NCBI GenBank assembly: GCA_030435675.1
Contig: CM059621.1
Coordinates: 10,168,001-10,232,000, forward strand
DNA length: 64,000 nt
DNA from: Steinernema hermaphroditum
Lineage: Eukaryota; Nematoda; Chromadorea; Rhabditida; Steinernematidae
Direction: 5' to 3'
Part shown: piece after piece, positions 42,563 through 56,882 of the stretch
Position numbering within the stretch: position 1 is the stretch's first letter
How the letters are laid out: each line of letters starts with the position of its first letter
Notes under the pieces: model-generated
Databases searched by the model: none
Seen by the model: only the letters and a program-made list of their open reading frames with translations
What the model was told of the DNA's origin: nothing
Program-made: the position numbers and the translations under genes

Positions 42563-45411
42563 GTTGTGAAATTTTATTGTGGGGTGATTTGAATTTTTGT
42601 CCGGTTTGGAGGGGGCGTTTAGGTGGGGTGGAGTGGTTTGTTTTAACTGAAATTTTGTGTGTATGTTCTTTAGGGAGGCATTTAAATTTTAGTGAAAAAA
42701 TTTTTTGGATATGTTGATTGGAGTTGAAGATACGGTATTTTATAAAGATACGATTTTTCTGTAGGAAAAAATCTTGCGGCTGTGGTTTTTGGTGCATATT
42801 GTAGAACGTGAAAAACTGCATGATTTCTATTGAGCAGATTTTTGAGAAAAAATTTAGAAAAAAAGAAAAAAATATTTTCGGAAAAAAACGTGCTCCGTTC
42901 AAAACCCTAAGGATCTGTGGATTCGCGTTTGCCCATTAAATTCCGCACAAAGTTACTTTTCTCGATTTTTGATTTTCGAGTTTATGTTCGAGAAATCAAT
43001 GAAAGAAGAATTGGTGCGGTTTTGGTGCGGTTTTGGTTCGGTGGATGGTGGAGGATTGCGAAAGCGATGCCACGGCTGATGGTGGGTCTCGCCACGATTC
43101 GCCTGTGCCGCTGGGGCGTGTTGCGTGCGAACGAGCGAGCGAAGCGAGCGTCGACCTGTTACGCAGTTGCTTTTCACTTTTTTCAACATTTTACGTGATC
43201 CCAAAGTTCCCACGAGTTAACCTGTCGCGCAGCCCTCACCCAGGCTAGTTGTGAAATTTTATGGTGGGGTGATTTGAATTTTTGTACGGTTTGGAGGGGG
43301 CGTTTAGGTGGGGTGGAGTGGTTTTTTTTTGAGTGAAATTTTGCGTGCATAATCCTTAGGGGCGGAACTAAATTTTAGTGAAAAAAATTTTTGGATATGT
43401 TGATTGGAGCCGGAGATAGGTCCGATTTTGTGTTTTTTCGATGAAAAATCGAAATTAATTGGTAGAAAATTTTTTTTTTGTGCGTGCTTAGGCTCATTTT
43501 GAAGAGCAGAAAATTTCGAGAAAGTGCGAAATCTTCGATTTTGCTCAAAAAATTTAGAAAAAAAGAAAAAAAATATTTTCGAAAAAAAAAACGTGCTCCG
43601 TTCAAAACCCTAAGGATCTGTGGATTCGCGTTTGTTCGAGGCGAGCTTGGTATCAGTCGAAAGCTGAATGAATTGCGCACAAAGTTACCGTTCTCGATTT
43701 TTGATTTTCGAGTTTATGTTCGAGAAATCAACGAAACAAGTTTTGGTGCGGTTTTGGTTCGGTTTTGGTTCGGTGGATGGTGGTGGATTGCGAAACCGAT
43801 TCCCCGGCTGACGGTGGGTCTCGACGCGATTCGCCTGTGCCGCAGGGGCAACGGGCGAACGAGCGAGCGAAGCGAGCGTCGACCTGTTGCGCAGTTGCTT
43901 TTCACTTTTTTCAACATTTTACGTGATCCCAAAGTTCTCACGAGTTAACCTGTCGCGCAGCCCCCACCCAGGCTAGTTGTGAAATTTTATTGTGGGGTGA
44001 TTTGAATTTTTGTACGGTTTGCGGGGGGGTTTTAGGGGGTGTGGAGTGGTGCGTTTTGGATGAAATTTTGTGTGTATGTTCTTTAGGGAGGCATTTAAAT
44101 TTTGGTGAAAAAATTTTTTCAATATCGTTGTGGGAGCCGGAGATAGGTCCGATTTTGTGTTTTTTCGATGAAAAATCGAAATTAATTGATAGAAAATTTT
44201 TTTTTGTGCCTGCTTAGGCTCATTTTGAAGAGCGAAAAATTTCGAGAAAGTGCGAAATCTTCGATTTTGCTCAAAAAAATTAGAAAAAAAGAAAAAAAAA
44301 TATTTTCAAAAAAAACCGTGCTCCGTTCAAAACCCTAAGGATCTGTGGATTCGCGTTTGTTCGAGGCGAGCTTGGAACCAATCGAAAGCTGAGTGAATTG
44401 CGCACAAAGTTACCGTTCTCGATTTTTGAATTTCGAGTTCCTCTTCGAGAAATCAACGAATTAAGTTTTGATGCGGTTTTGGTTCAGTTTTGGTTCGGTG
44501 GATGGTGGTGGATTGCGAAAGCGATGCCACGACTGTTGGTGGGTCTCGCCACGATTCGCCTGTTCCGCAGGGGCATGTTGCGGGCGAACGAGCGAGCGAA
44601 GCGAGCGTCGACCTGTTGCGCAGTTGCTTTTCACTTTTTTCAACATTTTACGTGATCCCAAAGTTCTCACGAGTTAACCTGTCGCGCAGCCCCCACCCAG
44701 GCTAGTTATGAAATTATGTTGTGGGGTGTTTTGAATTTTTGTCCGTTTTTGGGGGGCGTTTTAGGTGGGGTGGAGTGGTTTGTTTCGAGTGAAATTTTGT
44801 GTGTATATTCTTTAGGGAGGCATTTAAATTTTAGTGAAAAATTTTTTTGGATATGTTGATTGGAGTTGAAGATACGGTAGATTTTGTGTTTTTTCGATGA
44901 AAAATCGAAATTAATTGATAGAAAATTTTTTTTGTGCGTGCTTAGTTTGAAGAGCGAAAAATTTCGAGAAAGTGCGAGATCTTCGATTTTGCTCAAAAAA
45001 TTTAGAAAAAAAGAAAAAAAATATTTTCGAAAAAAAAAACGTGCTCCGTTCAAAACCCTAAGGATCTGTGGATTCGCGTTTGTTCGAGGCGAGCTTGGTA
45101 TCAAAAGAAAGCCCATTAAATTCCGCACACTTTGTCGTTGGGGATTTTGGAAACTCGAATTCTTCGCAGAGAAATCAACAAAAGAAGTTTTGGTGCAGTT
45201 TTGATTCGGTGGATGGTGGTGGGTTGTGAAACCGATGCCACGGCTGATGATGGATCTCGCCACGATTTGCCTGTGCAGCAGGGGCATGTTGTGTGCGAAC
45301 GAGCGAGCGAAGCGAGCGTTGACCTGTTGCGCAGTTGCTTTCCACTTTTTCCACAACTTCTACAGATTCCACAACTTCGACCGATGTTACCTGTCGCGCA
45401 GCCCAGACTAG
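42563..45411. repeat. Tandem array of four units of about 0.7 kb
   Basis: Units at 42563-43247, 43248-43975, 43976-44704 and 44705-45411 (685, 728, 729 and 707 bp). Each begins GTTGTGAAATTTTATTGTGG (with variants), passes through GTGCTCCGTTCAAAACCCTA at mid-unit and the GAACGAGCGAGCGAAGCGAG motif near the end, and closes with CCTGTCGCGCAGCC...CTAG. The copies have diverged by substitutions and small indels in poly-A runs. Short frames recur in each unit (for example FWFGGWWRIAKAMPRL), but they shift between copies. It could be a minisatellite, or tandem copies of a non-autonomous element; each junction carries CTAG. Confidence 0.9.
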
Positions 45412-46004
45412 TTCAGCATCTATTTCTGCTCACTACCTCACTCCTACATTTTTCGTAACTTTAGAACCCGGTCTGGTTCTCTGTAAAATACATTTTTCGG
45501 TCGCAGTGACCGTTTCGCGCGGAATTCTAAAAGTTGTTATCATCTCAAAGCTCGTATCGTTCTTCTATAGGTTTATAGGTTTTGGCGTGTCGCACGACTG
45601 CGTGACACAAATTTACAGTGCTGCTCGACACTGTCGCGCAGACTACAATTGACTATAACTTAACTCAAAAGGCAGACAAGGTTAGTGATACATGGAATGT
45701 CTCTTCAGAAATGAGATATTAACAAGATACTGACACCACACGACACTCAATATGCCGTAAACCAATAGCTGAGCAAATCGCAATTCCATGCTTGTTCACT
45801 CATCGCAAAGTATTCATCTATATCGTAAAGGATCTGTGCCGAAACTCACGCTGTGGGCAGTTTGATGCTATGGCAACGATCGGTTGACAACCGATGGTAT
45901 ACGTTCTACGTGAATATATCGTTTTGAGAATGATTGCGGCCACACACATCACGAACACAGCTGTCGTGTATACTGTCTCTGAATGCAAAAGACACAAGAC
46001 GACT
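45412..46004. other. Non-coding spacer
   Basis: No gene recognised between the repeat array and the palindromic gene pair. The last 40 bp or so already match (inverted) the sequence downstream of copy C at about 47775-47810. Confidence 0.45.
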
Positions 46005-46010
46005 TTTATT
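46005..46010 (-). terminator. Poly(A) signal, copy B
   Basis: AATAAA on the minus strand, 46 bp past the copy B stop codon. It is the mirror image of the copy C signal at 47769. Confidence 0.55.
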
Positions 46011-46055
46011 GGCTGTTCACCGACCACTGAACACTGACAGCGGTTTTCGAAAGAC

Positions 46056-46792
46056 TTAGTGATCGTATCCGTAGAGGGGCTCCTCGTGACCGGGGTGCTG
46101 GTCATAGTTGTAGTGCTGGCCGTACTTGCCGTGGCCCTGGTCGTAAGCACCGGCGGCGTGCTGGTCGTAGCCGTTGCCGTACTTGCTCTGGTAGTCGCCG
46201 TAGCCGTGGTGGCCGTTGTCGTAGGAGTGGTCGCCGTGGGCGTAGTTACCGTAACCCTTGCCGTATTTGTCGTAGGCGCTGGCGTCGTGGTGACCGTACT
46301 CGTGGTCCTTGGAGGCCTTGTTGTGCTCGTCGGCGCCGTACTTCTTGCCGTGCTTCTCGTCCGAGTAGAACTGCTCGCTGTGGAACTGAGGCTGCACGTA
46401 GCGGTAGTCGAAAAAGCCCTTCGTCTTGTGCACGACGTCTAAGGGGCGCCCTCAGATCGCGCACTCCGTCGCCACTCACCTTTGCCGTACTTGCTGGCGG
46501 CGTCGGCGTGCTTCAGCGCGCCTCCCTCCGAAGCGTGGTTCTCGTCGTGGCCAGCGGCGGCGCCTCCTTCCGCGTGGGACGCCTTTCCATGGTGAGCGTC
46601 GCCGTAGTGGTGGCCGCCCTTGTCCGACTTGTGGTAGTCCTCGGCGCCGCCGTAGTAGCCGCCTTTCTGGCCGTCGTGGTGCTTACCGTACTCCGAGTAC
46701 TTCCCGTTGCCCTCTTGCCCGTAGCTATCGGGCTCCGGGTAGGCGAAGGCGACTGAGGCGACCAGGAGCGCGGCGAGGACAAAGGATTTCAT
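46056..46792 (-). CDS. His/Tyr/Gly-rich secreted protein, copy B
   Basis: Two exons, 46792-46480 and 46438-46056, with a 41-nt intron; 231 aa. Same family as copies A and C. The signal peptide start (MKSFVLAALLVASVAFA) differs from copies A and C, while the sequence after VASVAFA is almost identical to theirs, except that the first mature residue is Tyr instead of His. The C-terminus is EEPLYGYDH. Together with copy C it forms a head-to-head pair: the start codons are 188 bp apart with a TATA box on each strand, and the whole transcription units including 3' UTRs are mirror images. The near-identity of exons and intron suggests recent inverted duplication or continuing gene conversion. Confidence 0.88.
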
Positions 46793-46821
46793 TTTCAACG
46801 TGCTTGCTTCTCTTCCTCCCA

Positions 46822-46829
46822 TATTTATA
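46822..46829 (-). promoter_or_regulatory. TATA box, copy B
   Basis: TATAAATA on the minus strand, about 30 bp upstream of the copy B start codon. Confidence 0.6.
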
Positions 46830-46936
46830 TTTGCGAAATTGGGTCACGGGGTGCTTTTTGCGTCTCCAGTCCGCGAAGAGCATTCCGAAGAGCTGGACGC
46901 ATTGGAAAAAGTGGTTTAATGGGTGCATTCGAGGCG

Positions 46937-46944
46937 TATAAATA
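46937..46944 (+). promoter_or_regulatory. TATA box, copy C
   Basis: TATAAATA about 37 bp upstream of the copy C ATG at 46981. The two TATA boxes of the divergent pair face outwards within a 188-bp shared promoter region. Confidence 0.65.
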
Positions 46945-46980
46945 GGGAGCGATGTGCCTCAGATCGTCGTTCGATTCACG

Positions 46981-47723
46981 ATGCGTTTTGCATTCGTCAC
47001 CTGTGCTCTTCTTTTGGTCGCCTCAGTCGCCTTCGCCCACCCGGAGCCCGATAGCTACGGGCAAGAGGGCAACGGGAAGTACTCGGAGTACGGTAACCAC
47101 CACGACGGCCACAAAGGCGGCTACTACGGCGGCGCCGAGGACTACCACAAGTCGGACAAGGGCGGCCACCGCTACGGCGACGCTCACCATGGAAAGGCGT
47201 CGCACGCGGAAGGAGGCGCCGCCGCTGGCCACGACGAGAACCACGCTTCGGAGGGAGGCGCGCTGAAGCACGCCGACGCCGCCAGCAAGTACGGCAAAGG
47301 TGAGGGGCGACGGAGTGCGCGATCTGAGGACGCCCTTTAGACGTCGTGCACAAGACGAAGGGCTTCTTCGACTACCGCTACGTGCAGCCTCAGTTCCACA
47401 GCGAGCAGTTCTACTCGGACGAGAAGCACGGCAAGAAGTACGGCGCCGACGAGCACAACAAGGCCTCCAAGGACCACGAGTACGGTCACCACGACGCCAG
47501 CGCCTACGACAAATACGGCAAGGGTTACGGTAACTACGCCCACGGCGACCACTCCTACGACAACGGCCACCACGGCTACGGCGACTACCAGAGCAAGTAC
47601 GGCAACGGCTACGACCAGCACGCCGCCGGTGCTTACGACCAGGGCCACGGCAAGTACGGCCAGCACTACAACTATGACCAGCACCCCGGTCACGAGGAGC
47701 CCCTCTACGGATACGGTCACTGA
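46981..47723 (+). CDS. His/Tyr/Gly-rich secreted protein, copy C
   Basis: Two exons, 46981-47299 and 47341-47723, with a 41-nt intron; 233 aa. Signal peptide MRFAFVTCALLLVASVAFA, then HPEPDSYGQEGNGKYSEYG. The mature part has an N-terminal His/Gly-rich half (GGYYGGAEDYHKSDKGGH, AEGGAAAGHDENHASEGG) and, after the intron, KTKGFFDYRYVQPQFHSEQ followed by Tyr-Gly repeats to the end, EEPLYGYGH. It has no cysteine after the signal peptide. Composition and the RNA-level layout (TATA box, one tiny intron, short UTRs) fit an abundantly expressed extracellular matrix, cuticle or silk-like protein; function is inference. See copy B for the palindrome. Confidence 0.88.
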
Positions 47724-47768
47724 GTCTTTCGAGAACCGCTGTCAGTGTTCAGTGGTCGGTGAACAGCC

Positions 47769-47774
47769 AATAAA
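47769..47774 (+). terminator. Poly(A) signal, copy C
   Basis: AATAAA 46 bp past the copy C stop codon, mirrored by the copy B signal at 46005. Confidence 0.6.
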
Positions 47775-47799
47775 AGTCGTCTTGTGTCTTTTGCATTCA

Positions 47800-48194
47800 G
47801 AGACAGTCTATACGTAAACCCTGTCTGTCTCTGTTCGTCTGCACTCTGTCGCGCCGTAGCACAGAGACAGTAGAGCGGTGATGGGGTTGGCGGGAGCGGC
47901 CGCGTTCTACGCCAATGACGCGAAAAGGGCTGAGTTGATTGCACAGTGATTGCAAATGCCTACTCGTCACTACCACTGAGGCCAATGAAATCAGTTTTTT
48001 CTGTCCACACTCATTTGTGTGCTTGTAATACGATGGCTCCGTCCTTAGCATAGCGAGATGGTAGGCATAGAAGATTGGACTAGTGGTCTTTGTTTCTAAA
48101 ATTTATTACATCGTTCATTGCAAAGAGACAGAGACAGTCTATACGTAAACCCTGTCTGTCTCTGTTTCATCTGCACTCTGTCGCGCCGTAGCAC
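47800..48194 (+). repeat. Direct repeat of about 63 bp, two copies
   Basis: Copies at about 47801-47863 and 48131-48193 share GAGACAGTCTATACGTAAAC, CTGTCTGTCTCTGTT and GCACTCTGTCGCGCCGTAGC. The first copy is joined to the copy C 3' UTR. The second abuts the left end of the 1.1-kb element at 48199. The spacer looks non-coding. Confidence 0.75.
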
Positions 48195-48198
48195 AATA

Positions 48199-49320
48199 TA
48201 GTCGGTGTAAACGGATTGGGGTCCGCAAGGTGCTCGTGGCGGGACCGCTAGACTACCGTAGTTTTTCGTCTTTTCGCATTTTTTCAATGGGGATTTCGTA
48301 CTCCCTGTCTTTTTTCGTCATTTTCGAGCGAACTAGAGCGTTTCGCGGAAATTCCAACGTCAAATTTGTGCAGAATTAAATGCTCCATCGAATGACATGT
48401 CACTCGAGTTGCCAAATTCAATAGTCGCAGAGAAATTAAGCGATTTATGAAAAAGTGATGAATAGATACAAATAATGCTCCATTTTTGCGTTTCTAATCG
48501 TCATCATCTAAAGCTACTTCATGTTCTGATTCATCGGTGCTATCGTCCGAATTCGCACCGTCAGTGATTTGATCGTCTAGGTGAACTTCTACGCTGTCAT
48601 ACTCGAGACAGCGATCTACTTCCGCAATGGCATTCTCGAAGCATTTTTTCTGCACAACTTTGATCCAATGGGTGTTATATCAGAAGGAAAGAGGACCATG
48701 AGGTGATTTAGCGTAATCTCAAGTATCCGAGCGGTGACAAGTCAAAATAATCGCTATATCGGACCTCCTCCATCTTTCTGATCTTCTCTCTAAGCATTAT
48801 TTTCTCTCATCAAGTTCTCATTTGCACTTTACAGATCATTGACGCGCGTTTCAGAGCGTCGCAGTGCACCTGAAATCTCTAAAAGGTCAAGATTGTGGAG
48901 TCATTGAATCTGGTTGCGACTGCACCTGACTAACATACGGCAACCGCTCTTCCTCCCTCTACGCTTCAAAGAAACATTCATTCGCGCTGCCTTAGCTATT
49001 TTCCAGCGTGTTACAGCTGATGTACGGCCCACGTCGCTCAAAAATACGCATAGAATCGGGAAAATATCTCCTCTCATTACAAAGATGAGTTAATTTCTCT
49101 GCGCATACGGCGCGAAATCAAACAAATCTGTGCGCATTCGAACGCACAGAGCTTTTGCTACATTTTCAACGTTGGAAATCCGAAAATACGCCCTCGGCAT
49201 CGAGATATGCACAAATCATTCACGAAACCTGCGAATCCCATTAGGAGCGAACATCTGATTCTTACTAACAGCGCCAATTTCGTGTCAGGACGCGTACCCC
49301 AATCCGTTTACATCGACTAT
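48199..49320. mobile_element. Non-autonomous DNA element, about 28-bp terminal inverted repeats
   Basis: Left end TATAGTCGGTGTAAACGGAT (from 48197) and right end ATCCGTTTACATCGACTATA (to 49322) are inverted repeats of about 28 bp with one or two mismatches, flanked by TA. The 1.1-kb interior has no open frame of note. The right end stops about 15 bp from the SBP2 stop codon, so the SBP2 3' UTR must run into the element. Confidence 0.75.
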
Positions 49321-49336
49321 ATATAATAACAAACGA

Positions 49337-50310
49337 TCATTGTGAATCTGGAATGTTTGAACCATCCGCATCGACGTGTTGAAGAACACGACTCCACAGT
49401 TCTTCGGCACCATCTGGTCTTAGGACGCCGACCACTGAAACCGGGGAAGTCTTCTTTAGCACTTTTCCCAAGCGACGTTTGATACACGCCTTTACAAGCA
49501 GCACGTTCTGCGTGGAGCACTGGACTTCGATGCCCTCCACGGTTTCCGCGAGTCGATTGCGCTGCTCGTCACCATCGGGCTGTGAGAAGTTTTCGATATT
49601 TGTGGCCATCACGACCATCTTCACATCTTCGCTCTTGAGAAACTTCGAAACCTCGTGAAATCCGCACACATAACGCCGTTTCGCATGGGCCTGAAATCGA
49701 TGAATTACGACATTTGTACATAAGAATTGGTTTACGGTAAAAGAGTTTTCTCGAACCCTAGAACGGAATCCGGAACGAAAAGACTGACCTTGGTTTGGTT
49801 TTCGTGGAAGAGCCGATTCTGAAATGTGAAGAGCGCCTTCAGAAACTCGAGCACGGCTTCGTCGAGCGGATTTTGCGCTGTCGTTGGCGGCGGCACGGAC
49901 AGCGCCGTGTAGCGCAGTTCCAGAACATTCTGAACTGCACAAGTTGAGATAAGAGGCGGGAAAGGCTTACCTGCTTGAGCGTCGACGCTTTCTTCGGCTT
50001 CTGTACGCCCCGAAAGGTCCTCGCGGGCGGATTCGCGTCGAGGGCGTTCGCTCCGCTGGGCTGCATGTCACGCGTGCGCCGTCGTCCATCGTCGCGCTTC
50101 CTATCGCTGTGTGTGGTCGTGCGCACCACCGACATCGCTTCGCGCGCCGAATCCTTCCTCCAGAATCCGCGGCCCTTCCGGGAGAATGCGCGATGGCGAC
50201 CGCGTCTCCTCGGCGCCCTCGCTACTGCGTGCCAGTACCTCCGCCCTCCGCATCTCTACCTCGTCCGCCAGCGTCTCCTCGACCCACTCGCGGAACTCCT
50301 CGCAGCTCAT
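49337..50310 (-). CDS. SECISBP2: SECIS-binding protein 2 (SBP2), short form
   Basis: RNA-binding protein that recruits the selenocysteine machinery to SECIS elements. The last exon (49690-49337) encodes the L7Ae-type RNA-binding domain: AHAKRRYVCGFHEVSKFLKS, VKMVVMATNIENFSQ, VLLVKACIKRRLGKVLKK and PVSVVGVLRPDGAEELW, matching vertebrate SBP2 (KTKRRLVLGLREVLKHLK ... ALGRSLNKAVPVSVVGI). Upstream exons (about 49789 and 49931-49972) read LDEAVLEFLKALFTFQNRLF and NQTK. The 5' end is ambiguous. One model starts at ATG 50135 (MSVVRTTTHSD). The other starts at ATG 50310 (MSCEEFREWVEETLADE...), splices out about 73 nt and rejoins in frame at PSGANALDANPP. The second overlaps UVRAG exon 1 in antisense. 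The protein is far shorter than vertebrate SBP2 (over 800 aa), like other invertebrate forms. Presence implies a selenoproteome. Confidence 0.87.
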
Positions 50311-51710
50311 CTCCGAGACGAACTTCACCAAGTAGGTACGCTCCCTCGTTTCCTGACCATGACCCTCGCAGGCTCCGCAATCTGAGCGTGAACATCCGCG
50401 AGCAAAGAGAGGTGATCAGGAGGAAGCGCGAACGGATCGAAGGGATCATCCATGACACGGACAACTTCCGCGATGTAAGTCATATTCCGTGTTTTCTTCT
50501 ATCTCGGCACTTCCAGGAGGCGGACATTGAGTCCAAGAAGGTCGAAATCGCCATCCTGCAGCAAAAGTACAACAAGAGTCTTAATTCGATTCGAATGCTG
50601 ACTCAGGCGCGCGACGATCTCCTGAGTCGAAGCGACGAGCGAGGTAAGTTGCCAGTACCGCTGTTCTCTGCTACCGGTGTGCTACAGATAGTCGCACCAA
50701 CGATCTGGAAGTGGAGAACCAGAGGATGCAAGAAAAGGTGAATAGTTGTGAACAAAGATGCCAAGTTCCTCGGTGAGTTTTCCCTCATTTCCAGCGCTTA
50801 AGTGACCTTTCCAGAGAGTCCATCAGGAGCCGCGGAGCTGATCTCGTTCTGCGGCGTCGCCTCATGATCCGCGAGCTCTACGAGCTGTTCACGATAGAGG
50901 TTGACAGAAAGGTGGACTTCAAGTTAAAGAGGCCGTGTACGTGCTTTTCTCTCGATCTGATCAACAATCTCCATCTACCGTACACCAACTGCTTGATCGG
51001 TAAGTTACTGCCGCCTTTCTACTGTATCACTCTTCGTCAGGCCATAGTGACATAGAGAACGAGGTAGTGACCGCTGTGGGGCACGTCGTGCACATGCTGA
51101 GCGTATTGTCCGTAATCCTGGACCACCCTTTGAGGTATCCTGTGCAGTTTGAGTCATCGCGATCCTGCGTCTTCGACAACGTTGCGCCGGAGAAGTCTGT
51201 CACCACTTGTTTCCTGTTTTACCTTCTGCTCTAGATTCGTTCTCTCGAAAATCAGAAGTCGCAGTGACAGATACCATTTCGAGAAGGGACTCGAGCTGCT
51301 GGGGAAGAACGTGGCCCAGATTCGATCCGACTGTGGATTACCCTGTGCGAAGCCGGAAAGGATTCTTTTCAACCTAAAAGAACTTCTTCTGCATTTGGCA
51401 GGACACGCAAGGTGACCGTTCCCTTCGCATGCGTTTCCTGATACGTGGTTTTAGGATAGTTCCTAAGCACAAGAGGCCGACTCTGAATGCCGCTTCTCCC
51501 TCTTCCCTTCTGCTCGTCCCCAAACAACTGCCGCCCGACTTGAGCGATGTGCTCGATCCCCTCGAAGCTGCCATCAGCCCCATCCGATGGCGAGAAGCTT
51601 CGCCGTCTGACATGAATCTCAACGGACACGTCGTCTTGAGTCCCTCGAAGAGGAACGCCTTCTGCTACTCTTCATACTCCGTCGCTTCGCAGGCTTCGTC
51701 AGCGTCCTAA
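50186..51710 (+). CDS. UVRAG: UVRAG (Beclin 1 / Vps34 complex II subunit)
   Basis: Autophagy and endosome-maturation factor, the Vps38 counterpart in the class III PI3-kinase complex. Exon 1 (from ATG 50186) joins in frame at a GTAGGT donor near 50330 to KLRNLSVNIREQREVIRRKR, then a coiled coil (ADIESKKVEIAILQQKYNKS, DLEVENQRMQEK). The C-terminal domain contains RRRLMIRELYELFTIEV (human RCRQLLSELSYIYPI), VVTAVGHVVHMLSVLSVIL (human IAVALGYTAHLVSMISFFL), HPLRYPVQF.SSRSCVFDN (human IPLRYPI..GSRSTIKDN), FEKGLELLGKNVAQIRSD, and LFNLKELLLHLAG. The last exon (from about 51460) adds a Ser/Pro-rich tail ending at 51710. No C2 domain was seen at the N-terminus, so it is shorter than vertebrate UVRAG. 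Exon 1 is Ser-rich and antisense to a possible SBP2 exon, so this start is less certain than the rest. Confidence 0.85.
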
Positions 51711-52264
51711 CCAAGTCGTTTTGTGGCATAATTGTAGATTTCATGGATATTCCTTACAGCTTGTCATGTACCACAGGAACTATTTCAGTCCATGTACATT
51801 GGGTACCTAGAATCCCCCACTTATTCTGTGCGTCTTGATGGTGAAGCGATGCACACACATACGATGTTCCTAGTCGCTTGCCCGCTTCTTTGCTTCCGCA
51901 GGATCTTCCTAAGTCGCTCTGTCCATTCACTCTGCTCTCGGGTTTTCACTTACTTATTTTATTTAGATATTATTATATTATGTATCGCAGGCAGGTTCAA
52001 CAAGAAGTTAACAATCAGACTGTGGTGGGGAAGGCGAAGGAAGGTGCTTTAACCGTTTCGAGGTGATTAACACATGGGGATCTGTCGTTCGGCTGCATTT
52101 ACACTTTTATACATCATCTTCTCGTAATATACAAATGGCAACGGAGTGGATGCGATTGCGTTTCGCTTGGGACGCGGTGACGTCCGCTGGCAGCAGCTGA
52201 AAGGGAGCTGTAGATGGGCTGAACGGTGCGGACTCACTGCTGAAGAAGTGAAAGAGTGTGTGAA
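51711..52264. other. Convergent 3' flanks
   Basis: Spacer between the 3' ends of UVRAG (+) and the MIG-15-like kinase (-). No gene seen. Confidence 0.45.

Positions 52265-56882
<4,618 letters not shown>

Noticed and set aside
42500..45411. Recurrent frames in the 0.7-kb array as a coding gene family
   Set aside because: Frames shift between units and lack starts and splice signals; the GAGCGAGC motif creates similar peptides in every frame.
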